A DNA stretch of 9,908 bases from Azonexus sp. (lineage in GTDB: Bacteria; Pseudomonadota; Gammaproteobacteria; Burkholderiales; Rhodocyclaceae), in the NCBI GenBank assembly GCA_023150195.1, contig JAKLLI010000045.1:1-9908 (forward strand), given 5' to 3'. Positions within the stretch are counted from its first letter, which is position 1. Every line of letters starts with the position of its first letter. A program made the position numbers and the translations under genes. The notes beneath the pieces are model-generated. The model was given only the letters and a program-made list of their open reading frames with translations. It made no database searches and was not told the DNA's origin. Shown here in pieces: positions 1 through 6,088 of this stretch.

Positions 1-83
1 CGCCCGCCTTTGTCTGTCGGTTTGCCAGGAAGCAGATGCGCAATCCGCAACCATTGTTTGTCGTTCAACATCAATCGATCCAT
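1..83 (-). CDS. IS5-family transposase, N-terminal fragment (cut by window edge)
   Basis: Starting at the ATG at 83-81 the minus strand encodes 27 codons before the window ends. The protein begins MDRLMLNDKQW and continues RIAHLLPGKPTDKGG. The pattern of 'L(N/S)D.QW.RI...LPGKP.D.G' is the start of the IS402/IS5-like transposase N-terminal domain (DUF4096 type), which precedes the DDE catalytic domain in complete proteins. The catalytic part is not in the window, so it cannot be said whether the gene is intact. There is no strong Shine-Dalgarno sequence in front of the ATG, as is common for IS transposases. The family call rests on recognition of a short motif and is fairly but not fully secure. 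Confidence 0.75.
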   Translation of the reverse strand, partial: MDRLMLNDKQWLRIAHLLPGKPTDKGG

Positions 84-138
84 GTCTTACACCCAAATTC
101 CAGGATGTAAACACAAATCGGTTACTGTGAACAGGCCC
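1..138 (-). mobile_element. IS5-family insertion sequence, left-edge fragment
   Basis: The segment holds the 5' end of an IS5-type transposase gene (1-83) and about 55 bases of leader ending in a probable terminal inverted repeat. On the minus strand the outer end reads GGGCCTGTTCACAGTAACCG (119-138), which is the kind of end seen in IS5-family elements. The flanking TAA at 139-141 would fit a T-N-A target duplication, but the other end lies outside the window, so neither the repeat nor the duplication can be verified. The boundary at 138 is therefore inferred. The element sits 79 bases downstream of the prepilin gene and does not interrupt it. Confidence 0.72.
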
Positions 139-217
139 TAACGAGAACCGGTCATTTCGAGGCGCTAAACCTGCGTGCCACGAGCAAGGCAAACGCCTTG
201 AGCGAGGCCTCCCTGGG

Positions 218-847
218 CTAGAAATTTCCGCGCGTTACCGTGCCAGTCACCGGGTTGTAGTTGATCCACAGGGAAGGGCTGCTCGGATAACACGAGCCAA
301 AGCCCTTGGACTGGACGAAGTTGCATTGTTCCTGATTGGAAGGTTCGCCACCGATCGACCCCGCACGCGCACACCAATCGTAATCGGTGGCCGTGGCCAC
401 CCGGGTATCGACAGCGGTTTTGTCGATAACGCTGGCGCCTGTGAGCAGCGCGGAAAAAACGGCAACACAGGACCCGTTATTGCCGCCAACCAACGCCCAG
501 CCGTTGGCATCCTTGGGGGAACCTGTTTTCGAAACAGGCCAGCCTTGGGCATTGAAATACAAAAGTGTTCCGTCGCCGAGGGTGAGCGACTTGGGTTGCC
601 CCGCCAGTAGCCATTTTGTCCTCAACATCAAGGCACTGGTCTGGAAACTGCTGAGCGTATTGCCGGCAACTGCCTTACGCGCATCGTTACCAAAATCGAA
701 GAGTTTGGGTAAGGCGGTGCTCGACAGAATGCCCAGCAGCACGATGGCCAGGACGAGTTCAAGCAAGGTGAACCCGTGCTGGCGTCGCTTTGCGCAGGGA
801 GTGCCGGGCAACGGGCCGTCAGTCTGTCGGGTGAAACCGCAAGCCAA
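218..847 (-). CDS. Type IV prepilin-like / pseudopilin protein
   Basis: This 209-residue protein carries a class III (prepilin) signal. A basic leader of 25 residues ends KRRQHG, is cut by the prepilin peptidase before F26, and is followed by FTLLELVLAIVLLGILSS. Glu is at mature position 5 and a hydrophobic helix of about 20 residues follows. The rest (about 50-209) is a soluble, Gly/Ser-rich globular domain with four cysteines in its second half (contexts NNGSC, YDWC, QEQC, FGSC), which could form two disulfides. The C-terminal 'INYNP.TG.V' pattern recalls MSHA-type minor pilins, but I would not name it. The start is a TTG at 847. It is the only plausible start between the upstream in-frame stop (863-865) and the leader, and AGGGA lies about 5 bases before it. 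It begins 15 bases after the prohibitin-like gene and is probably co-transcribed with it. No other pilus genes are visible, so its assembly system must be elsewhere. Confidence 0.85.
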   Translation of the reverse strand: MACGFTRQTDGPLPGTPCAKRRQHGFTLLELVLAIVLLGILSSTALPKLFDFGNDARKAVAGNTLSSFQTSALMLRTKWLLAGQPKSLTLGDGTLLYFNAQGWPVSKTGSPKDANGWALVGGNNGSCVAVFSALLTGASVIDKTAVDTRVATATDYDWCARAGSIGGEPSNQEQCNFVQSKGFGSCYPSSPSLWINYNPVTGTVTRGNF

Positions 848-862
848 GGACAGTCCCTGGGC

Positions 863-1687
863 TTACTTTTTGTCACCGATCTGAATAAACGGCACGCTGT
901 TGCCCATCATCGTCTGCGGCAACTTGCCGTCCCATTTCTCGATGGCTTTGCGCTGGTTTTCGATTTCACGCAGCTTGAGCAATTCGGCGGTGACTTCCTG
1001 CTTCTGGAGCTTGAGCGCCTCGGCTTCGGCCTTGGCTTGCGCCACCTTTTGCTCGGCCTCCACGCGGATGCGCTGCAGATCGCGTTCCGCCTTCGGCTTC
1101 TGCTGTTCCGCCGTGGTCTTGGCTTCGACTGCATCGGTAAACGAGCGTGAAAAGGAAAAATTGGTGATCGAAAATTCATCCACCACCACGCCGTGTTTGG
1201 TCAGGCGCTCGGTCAGAAAGCCGCGAATCTTCTCGCGCACTTCAGGGCGCTTGCCGATCAGTTCTTCGGCGGTATAGAGCGCCGTCGCCGCTTTCACCGC
1301 TTCTTGCACCGCCGGGACGATGATCTTCACGCCAATATCCAGCCCGACATCACGGAACACGGAAACGACAGCTGCAGGATCGATGTGATAGTTCAGCGCC
1401 ACGCTGGTCTGTACAGACTGCAAATCCTTGGACGCCGCGTCGCCCTGCCCCTCGCCCTTCTGCACCCGCACCTCGACCAGATGCATCTCCTGCGCAATCG
1501 GCCAGCGCCAGTGCAGCCCTTCGGTGTACACCTCCTCGGTGATTTTGCCGAAGGTCGTCATCACCCCGCGCGTGCCGGCAGGCACGATGGCGAAAGGCGA
1601 TGCAAGCGGTAAAACGATGATGGCACCAATCAGCGCCAAAAAAATGAAACCGGCCTTGGCCTTGAGCGTGCTTCCGGGAATGTTCAT
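863..1687 (-). CDS. Prohibitin-family SPFH/Band 7 membrane protein
   Basis: This is a 274-residue protein of the SPFH (stomatin/prohibitin/flotillin/HflKC) superfamily. Residues about 13-33 form one N-terminal membrane anchor. They are followed by the typical entry into the Band 7 domain (IVPAGTRGVMTTFGKI) and by the prohibitin-like signatures GLHWRWP, VQTSVALNYHID and FSITNFSFS (domain about 34-190). A long charged coiled coil rich in Glu, Lys and Ala spans about 185-255. The end is a short hydrophobic stretch (VPFIQIG). Family members form ring- or cage-like oligomers on the periplasmic face of the inner membrane and often modulate membrane proteases. Here it stands alone without an HflK partner, so 'prohibitin family' is better than HflC. 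The ATG at 1687 has AGGA about 14 bases upstream, which is a weak ribosome site. The prepilin gene follows after 15 bases. The 176 bases upstream (1688-1863) hold no gene and should contain its promoter, but I see no convincing -35/-10 pair. Confidence 0.88.
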   Translation of the reverse strand: MNIPGSTLKAKAGFIFLALIGAIIVLPLASPFAIVPAGTRGVMTTFGKITEEVYTEGLHWRWPIAQEMHLVEVRVQKGEGQGDAASKDLQSVQTSVALNYHIDPAAVVSVFRDVGLDIGVKIIVPAVQEAVKAATALYTAEELIGKRPEVREKIRGFLTERLTKHGVVVDEFSITNFSFSRSFTDAVEAKTTAEQQKPKAERDLQRIRVEAEQKVAQAKAEAEALKLQKQEVTAELLKLREIENQRKAIEKWDGKLPQTMMGNSVPFIQIGDKK

Positions 1688-1863
1688 GGTGTCGTGGAAT
1701 CCTGTGTACTGGCGGGAATGATGTTTACGTCGATGACGACGAGGGGAATCGCTCGGATTGTCGGGGCATCTCCGAGATCTTCGGTCTGAAGCTTAAACAA
1801 GCGTGATATCGATGTCCATGTCGTAAGGTCGTGTGGGTTTCGATGGTGTTTGCTTCCTGCGGG

Positions 1864-3024
1864 CTATTTTCTCCACAACGGAGACAGCCCGATCAACCCG
1901 AGGATGGGGCCGGGGAGGAGGAGCCAGCTGATGTGGTTGCCCCAGTCGTTAAGCCAGGCGGTGCCGAGCTGGATGGAGCCCATGGTGATGGCGAAGCCGA
2001 TGGCGTTTTGAAAGGCGAGGGCGCTGCCGACGGTTTCCGGGGGGCAGGCGCGGGCGGAGAGCGCGGAGAAGTGCGGCGAGTCGGCGACAACGCTGGCGCC
2101 CCAGAGCAGCAGCAGGCCGATTTTTGCCGCGGCGGGCAGGTCGACCGTGAGCGGATAGAGCGCGCAGCAGAGGGCGGAAAGGGTGAGTGCGATGGCGGCG
2201 ACGCGGGCGCTGCCGATGCGCTGGCTGAGTTGGCCGCCGATGATGCAGCCGAGCGCACCGATGCCGATGATGGTGAAGGCCAGTCCGGAAAGTCGGGCGC
2301 TGCCGGCATCGGCCAGTCCGGCCAGCATCAGCAGCGCGGGCACCAGCGTCCAGAAGGCGTAGAGCTCCCATTGGTGGCCGAAATAGCCGAGTGCGGAAGC
2401 GCGGAATTCCGGGATGCCGAAGCTGTGGATGACGCGGCCAAGGCGCAGGGGCGGGGCATCGTGGCGGCGTTTGAGATGCGGACCATCGCCGAGCCGGTAG
2501 ATGAGTGCGGCGGCGAGCAGGGCGAGCAGGCTGGCCGTGCTCAGGGTGAGTTGCCAGGGCAGGCCGGTGCCGGCAAAGCGGATGCCGTGGGGCAGCGCGG
2601 TGCCCAGCGTCAGCATGCCGACCAGCCAGGCCAGCGCCGCGCCGGCGCGTTCCGGCACCCAGCTGACGACCAGTTTCATGCCCAAGGGGTAGACGCCGGC
2701 CAGGCAGAGGCCGACGGCAAAACGCAGAGGCACGCCGCTGTTCATGCCATCGGCCAGCAGGGCGAAGGCGGCATTGGCGGCGGCGCCGAGCACGGCGCAG
2801 AGGGCAAAAATGCGGCTGGCGGGAAAGCGGTCGGCGAGCCCGCTGAGCGAGATGCCCAGCGTGCCAAGGATGAAACCGAGCTGGACGGCGTTGGTGAGGG
2901 TGCCGATGTCGGCCGGGGTGATCTGCCATTGGCGAATCAGGTCGTCCGCCGCGCTGTTGGCGGAAAACCAGAGCGAGGTACCGAAGAGCTGGGCAATGAC
3001 GATGAGAACGACCGGATGTTTCAT
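1864..3024 (-). CDS. Major facilitator superfamily (MFS) transporter
   Basis: This 386-residue, very hydrophobic protein has the size and layout of a 12-helix MFS permease. The first helix is followed by TSLWFSANSAADDLIRQW. Helix 2 leads into the loop 2-3 region with GLADRFPASRIF, which corresponds to the MFS motif A (G.LADR.GRR-like). A central hydrophilic loop around residues 185-205 (YRLGDGPHLKRRHDAPP) separates the two halves. The substrate cannot be told from sequence. I chose the ATG at 3024 because the alternatives, a GTG at 3033 and a TTG at 3039, lie in or beside the terminator hairpin that ends the upstream AAA gene. That terminator also argues that this gene has its own promoter or depends on readthrough. 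No Shine-Dalgarno sequence is obvious. Nothing links it to the nickel genes beyond proximity. Confidence 0.88.
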   Translation of the reverse strand: MKHPVVLIVIAQLFGTSLWFSANSAADDLIRQWQITPADIGTLTNAVQLGFILGTLGISLSGLADRFPASRIFALCAVLGAAANAAFALLADGMNSGVPLRFAVGLCLAGVYPLGMKLVVSWVPERAGAALAWLVGMLTLGTALPHGIRFAGTGLPWQLTLSTASLLALLAAALIYRLGDGPHLKRRHDAPPLRLGRVIHSFGIPEFRASALGYFGHQWELYAFWTLVPALLMLAGLADAGSARLSGLAFTIIGIGALGCIIGGQLSQRIGSARVAAIALTLSALCCALYPLTVDLPAAAKIGLLLLWGASVVADSPHFSALSARACPPETVGSALAFQNAIGFAITMGSIQLGTAWLNDWGNHISWLLLPGPILGLIGLSPLWRK

Positions 3025-3035
3025 GGCAGCCACAC

Positions 3036-3076
3036 GCAAAAGGGCCGGACAGGATACCCTGCCCGGCCCGGTTTGC
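3036..3076 (-). terminator. Rho-independent terminator after the AAA ATPase gene
   Basis: Read on the minus strand, a GC-rich hairpin follows the AAA gene stop by about 11 bases. The stem pairs CCGGCCC-type arms (3063-3069 with 3042-3048) and an inner CAGG/CCTG (3058-3061 with 3050-3053) around a four-base loop (3054-3057), with one A/C mismatch between the two parts. An outer GCAAA/TTTGC pair (3072-3076 with 3036-3040) can extend it. The stem runs directly into TTTT (3041-3038 on the minus strand), a short but acceptable uridine tract. Confidence 0.75.
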
Positions 3077-3087
3077 GTTGCCCGGCG

Positions 3088-4053
3088 TCAGAAGCCGATC
3101 TTGCGGCTGCGTCCGCTGCGAGCCTGCTCGAAATCGCTCGTTTCCAGCCAGTTGCGGCCAGCCAGTTTGGCCGTGCCGAACGCGGCCAGCAGGCGTTTTT
3201 TCATGTCGCGCGGGGGCAGGCTGGCCAGCCGTTCGAGCACGCTGTCGTCGGGTTCCGGCGGGAAACCCCAGTCGTGCTCGCTGACACTGTCGCTGTACAG
3301 GCTGCGGGCGATACGCAGCGAGGCATCGTGGTCGGGGCGGGGGACTTCGTAGACGTTCATCCGGTTCAGGATGGGTTCCGGAATACCGCGTTCGTCGTTG
3401 GCGGTCGTCACCCACAAGATGTGCGAGGCATCGATGTCGATATCGACGAATTCGTCCTTGAAGGCACGGGCGGTGTCGTTTTCCAGCAGGCTGTAGAGTG
3501 CGCCGTAGGGGTCGTAACGGCTGTCGCCACCGGCCTTGTCGATTTCGTCCAGCACCACAATGGGGTTGGCAAAGTCGCCATGCACCAAAGTGTGCGCAAC
3601 CTTGCCTGGCTTGGCGTTGTTCCACTGGGCTGAGGCCCCGGAAAGCACCCAGCCGGCGGTGAGCGAACTCATGGAGACGAACTCGTGGCCGGTACCGAGC
3701 CGGTTGGCCAGTTCGCGGGCGAAATGGGTTTTGCCGATACCGGGCTCGCCGAGCAGCAGAATGGGGGTGAAATGCGTGGGTTCGTTGCCGGCCACCGACA
3801 GGGCGAGGTGCTTTTTAATGTCGTCGATGACTTCGTCGAAGTTGGGGCAGCTCTCGTACAGGTCATCGACCATATCGGCGTGCGTGGGGCGGATCAGGAA
3901 ACGTTCGCCGCCGCGCTGCTTCATTTTGTCGTACAGCGAGGCCAGGGCTTCGTTGCGGTTGCCGGCGGTCTCTTCCATGGCGCGGTCAATGGCGGCCACG
4001 TCGTAAATGGTGCGCGCTTCGGCGACGGTGAGTCGGATGTCGCGATGTCCCAT
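3088..4053 (-). CDS. Lon-like AAA ATPase without protease domain
   Basis: This 321-residue cytoplasmic ATPase has a Walker A motif GEPGIGKT (102-109), a Walker B IVVLDEIDK (165-173), and a sensor-1 region ILWVTTANDERGIPEPILNR containing the presumed arginine finger (ILNRM). A sensor-2-like LPPRDMKKRLLAAFG sits near the end. The order and wording of these parts (DEIDK, then a 'PYGALYSLLE' stretch, F.D.F.D.DID, then TAN...IP.PILNRM) closely follow the ATPase module of Lon protease. However, there is neither a Lon N-terminal substrate domain nor an S16 peptidase domain. The N-terminal 90 residues are helical and charged and I do not recognise them. The start at 4053 is set by a textbook AGGAGG eight bases upstream; a longer version from an ATG at 4140 lacks support. 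It is transcribed divergently from nikR across 146 bases. It probably remodels or regulates a protein partner, but which one is unknown. Confidence 0.87.
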   Translation of the reverse strand: MGHRDIRLTVAEARTIYDVAAIDRAMEETAGNRNEALASLYDKMKQRGGERFLIRPTHADMVDDLYESCPNFDEVIDDIKKHLALSVAGNEPTHFTPILLLGEPGIGKTHFARELANRLGTGHEFVSMSSLTAGWVLSGASAQWNNAKPGKVAHTLVHGDFANPIVVLDEIDKAGGDSRYDPYGALYSLLENDTARAFKDEFVDIDIDASHILWVTTANDERGIPEPILNRMNVYEVPRPDHDASLRIARSLYSDSVSEHDWGFPPEPDDSVLERLASLPPRDMKKRLLAAFGTAKLAGRNWLETSDFEQARSGRSRKIGF

Positions 4054-4138
4054 GATGACTTCCTCCTGACGCTGTTGACGGTATGTACGGTGCGCCTGAC
4101 GGCAAACTTGAGCCCGCAGGCGACGGTTTTTAATAAGC

Positions 4139-4166
4139 ATTTCCCGTTCCAGCCCCTTTGGGAAAT
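4139..4166. promoter_or_regulatory. Inverted repeat in the nikR / AAA divergent promoter region
   Basis: ATTTCCC (4139-4145) and GGGAAAT (4160-4166) form a perfect 7-base dyad separated by 14 bases. The right arm overlaps AATAAT (4164-4169), a 5/6 match to a -10 box that could serve nikR, and the left arm falls where the -35 box would be. This suits a repressor site on a promoter, but it does not match the known NikR consensus and its owner is unknown. Confidence 0.4.
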
Positions 4167-4199
4167 AATGCGTTTCTTCGTGTCGACCGCAGGACTGCC

Positions 4200-4664
4200 A
4201 TGGAACGTTTCACCATTTCGCTCGATGAGTCGCTGGCCCGCCAGTTTGATGCGCTGATTGCAGCGCGCGCCTATGTCAATCGTTCCGAAGCCTTGCGTGA
4301 CCTGATCCGCGCGGCCATTGAGCAGGATCGCCAGCGTGAGGCGCCGACCGGGCAGTGCGTGGCCAATCTCTCGTATGTGTATAACCACCACGAGCGCGAA
4401 TTGTCCGAGCGCCTGACGGCCTTGCAGCATGACCATCACGACCTGACGGTGGCGGCCCTGCATACGCATCTGGACCACGATCATTGTCTGGAATCCGTCA
4501 TTCTCAAAGGAGCAACGGCAGACGTCCGCCAATTTGCCGATGCGCTGGTGGCCGAGCGCGGCGTGCGTCACGGCAAGCTCAACGTGATTGCGCTGGAGGC
4601 CGAATATCACCATGCCCACGACGAACACGGAACCGATCATGTCCATTACCACCCCACCCGCTGA
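4200..4664 (+). CDS. nikR: Nickel-responsive transcriptional regulator NikR
   Basis: NikR is a tetrameric ribbon-helix-helix repressor that binds operator DNA when loaded with nickel. The DNA-binding strand and helices occupy residues 1-45 (MERFTISLDESLARQFD, NRSEALRDLIR). The C-terminal ACT-like nickel domain keeps all high-affinity ligands: H77, H88, H90 and C96 match E. coli H76, H87, H89 and C95 (contexts QHDHHDL and LHTHLDHDHC). The conserved RGVRHGKL follows. At 154 residues it is about 20 longer than E. coli NikR. The extra tail (136-154) holds seven histidines, possibly a secondary metal site. The ATG at 4200 fits the family start and has AGGA about six bases upstream; a TTG at 4158 would add residues unlike any NikR. 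The kinase gene starts inside its last codons. Its likely target is the operator at 6053-6079. Confidence 0.95.
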   Translation: MERFTISLDESLARQFDALIAARAYVNRSEALRDLIRAAIEQDRQREAPTGQCVANLSYVYNHHERELSERLTALQHDHHDLTVAALHTHLDHDHCLESVILKGATADVRQFADALVAERGVRHGKLNVIALEAEYHHAHDEHGTDHVHYHPTR

Positions 4665-5973
4665 TCCGCTGCTGGCGGCGACCGGGGAGCAGGCCTGGAT
4701 CGAGGTGATCCAGAAGATGGACGAGGTCTACAACGACCTGCTCCAGTACGAAGTGGCGCTGGAGGAAAAGAACAAGGCACTGGAAGAATCGCACCAGTTC
4801 ATCGAGAGTGTGCTGGCCTCGATGTCGGACATCCTGATTGTGTGTGACCGCCACGGCGGGATCGAGGAAGTGAATCCTTCGCTCTGCCATTTTTCCGGAA
4901 AAACGGCGGAGCAGTTGGCGCACACCCCGGTGTTCGAGCTGTTTGCCGATCCGGTTGAGCAGGCCAAGGCGCGCGACATTTTTGCCCGCTTCGGGCGCGA
5001 AGGTGTGCACGACTGCGAATTCTTTTTGCGGGCCGGCGACGGGTCGACCGTACCCGTATCGATGAACTGTACGCCGCGCGTGTCGCAAACCGGCAAGCTG
5101 ATGGGCATGGTGGTCACCGGGCGGCCGGTGGGCGAGTTGCGCAAGGCTTATCAGGCCTTGCGCCAGGCGCATGAGGACTTGAAGCGCACGCAAGGGCAGT
5201 TGCTGCATGCGGAAAAAATGGTGTCGCTGGGCCGCCTCGTGGCCGGGGTGGCGCATGAGTTGAACAACCCGATCAGCTTTGTGCTGGGCAATGTGCTGTC
5301 GCTACAACGCTATGGCACGCGGCTGGAAACTTACCTGACTGCGGTCCACGCCAGCGAACTGGCCAAAACCGGTGCGCTCGATACCTTGCGGGCCGAGTTG
5401 CGCATCGACCGCATTCTCAGCGACATGCCGCAACTGATCGACGGCATGATCGAAGGGGCAGAGCGCACCCGCGACATTGTCGATGCGCTCAAGCGCTTTT
5501 CGGCAGTCGACAAGATGATGCCGGAGCAGGTCAATCTGAACGAAGTGGTCGAACGTTCGGTGCGCTGGGTGGTACAAAGTGCGGCCAGCAAGTTTGCGGT
5601 CGACATCGATTTGCCGGAGAAAATGCAGTGCGCCGGCTCTTCCGGGCAATTGCAGCAGGTGGTGATGAATCTGGTGCAAAACGCCTGCGATGCCACGGCA
5701 GGGCAGGAAGGGGCGACATTGACGATTCGCGCCGAGCGAACCTCAGCCGCGATCTTGCTGCGATTTGCCGATAACGGGCCGGGTATTCCCGAGGAAAACC
5801 TGGGCCGTCTGTTCGAGCCCTTCTTTACCACCAAGCCGGTCGGGCAAGGCACCGGCTTGGGGCTGTCGATCAGCTACGGCATCGTCGAGCGCCATGGTGG
5901 CAAGTTGCAGGCTGCCAACAGGCCGGAAGGGGGAGCGGAATTCGTCTTGTCACTGCCAGTGGAAAGCAAGTAG
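4639..5973 (+). CDS. Soluble PAS-domain histidine kinase, HupT/HoxJ-like
   Basis: This 444-residue sensor kinase has no membrane segment, so it should act in the cytoplasm. Order of parts: a helical, coiled-coil-like N-terminus (about 14-53, with AWIEVIQKMDEVYNDLLQYE); a PAS domain (about 54-160, starting FIESVLASMSDILIVCD); a second coiled coil (about 163-192); an H box LVAGVAHELNNPISFVLGNV with phospho-acceptor H206; an N box with N348 (VMNLVQNACDA); G1 DNGPGIP (378-384); FEPFFTTK; and G2 GQGTGLGLS (from 402). All catalytic boxes are intact. The N-terminus and the region around the H box resemble the HupT/HoxJ kinases that, with a regulatory hydrogenase, report hydrogen to the NtrC-like regulator HupR/HoxA. 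This is recognition from memory, not alignment. The ATG at 4639 overlaps nikR by 26 bases, suggesting translational coupling; a second ATG at 4612 is possible. No response regulator is present in the window. Confidence 0.85.
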   Translation: MSITTPPADPLLAATGEQAWIEVIQKMDEVYNDLLQYEVALEEKNKALEESHQFIESVLASMSDILIVCDRHGGIEEVNPSLCHFSGKTAEQLAHTPVFELFADPVEQAKARDIFARFGREGVHDCEFFLRAGDGSTVPVSMNCTPRVSQTGKLMGMVVTGRPVGELRKAYQALRQAHEDLKRTQGQLLHAEKMVSLGRLVAGVAHELNNPISFVLGNVLSLQRYGTRLETYLTAVHASELAKTGALDTLRAELRIDRILSDMPQLIDGMIEGAERTRDIVDALKRFSAVDKMMPEQVNLNEVVERSVRWVVQSAASKFAVDIDLPEKMQCAGSSGQLQQVVMNLVQNACDATAGQEGATLTIRAERTSAAILLRFADNGPGIPEENLGRLFEPFFTTKPVGQGTGLGLSISYGIVERHGGKLQAANRPEGGAEFVLSLPVESK

Positions 5974-6020
5974 CCAATTGCCACGGTTTGCAGCATGGGT
6001 TTAGCGCCGTTTGGCCATAC

Positions 6021-6039
6021 GAACAATGACTTATTGTTC
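6021..6039. promoter_or_regulatory. Perfect dyad upstream of the NikR operator
   Basis: GAACAAT (6021-6027) and ATTGTTC (6033-6039) form a perfect 7-base inverted repeat with a 5-base centre, in the 115-base gap between kinase and permease. It lacks a downstream T tract, so it is a poor terminator. Its place 14 bases before the NikR operator suits a second operator or an activator site in the permease promoter. Confidence 0.45.
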
Positions 6040-6052
6040 TGGCACGGACTTT

Positions 6053-6079
6053 GTATGAAGATTGTTAAATCATTCATAC
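6053..6079. promoter_or_regulatory. Predicted NikR operator of the permease-receptor operon
   Basis: GTATGA (6053-6058) and TCATAC (6074-6079) are perfect matches to the two half-sites of the enterobacterial NikR operator GTATGA-N16-TCATAC. Here the centre is 15 bases instead of 16. The right half-site ends nine bases before the permease ATG, so NikR bound here would cover the transcription start or the first transcribed bases. With nikR less than 2 kb upstream, nickel-dependent repression of the permease and probably of the receptor is the straightforward reading. Confidence 0.82.
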
Positions 6080-6088
6080 GGTGCCGCG

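Noticed and set aside
185..200. CAAGGC-AAAC-GCCTTG hairpin downstream of the prepilin gene
   Set aside because: The stem is only six pairs and there is no T tract on the minus strand, so I do not call it a terminator.
1688..1863. Possible small gene in the gap before the prohibitin-like gene
   Set aside because: Only frames of fewer than about 25 codons are present, with no ribosome site or recognisable product. I see nothing there beyond a presumed promoter.
1949..3625. A 558-codon open frame on the minus strand
   Set aside because: It overlaps the MFS and AAA genes in another frame. Its composition is very rich in Arg, Pro, His and Gln, and it shows no family motifs. The two genes it overlaps have clear ones.
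1831..3633. A 600-codon open frame on the plus strand
   Set aside because: It lies antisense to the MFS and AAA genes. Its product is a low-complexity run of Gly, Ala, Glu and Gln without any domain, typical of a shadow frame in GC-rich coding DNA.
4054..4140. A 29-residue N-terminal extension of the AAA ATPase from an ATG at 4140
   Set aside because: The ATG at 4053 has a perfect AGGAGG eight bases away. The extension is basic and low in information, and it would cover the promoter gap with nikR.
5993..6020. A second NikR-like site, GCATGG-N16-CCATAC
   Set aside because: The spacing is right, but the half-sites match the consensus at only 4/6 and 5/6, which is expected by chance at this length.
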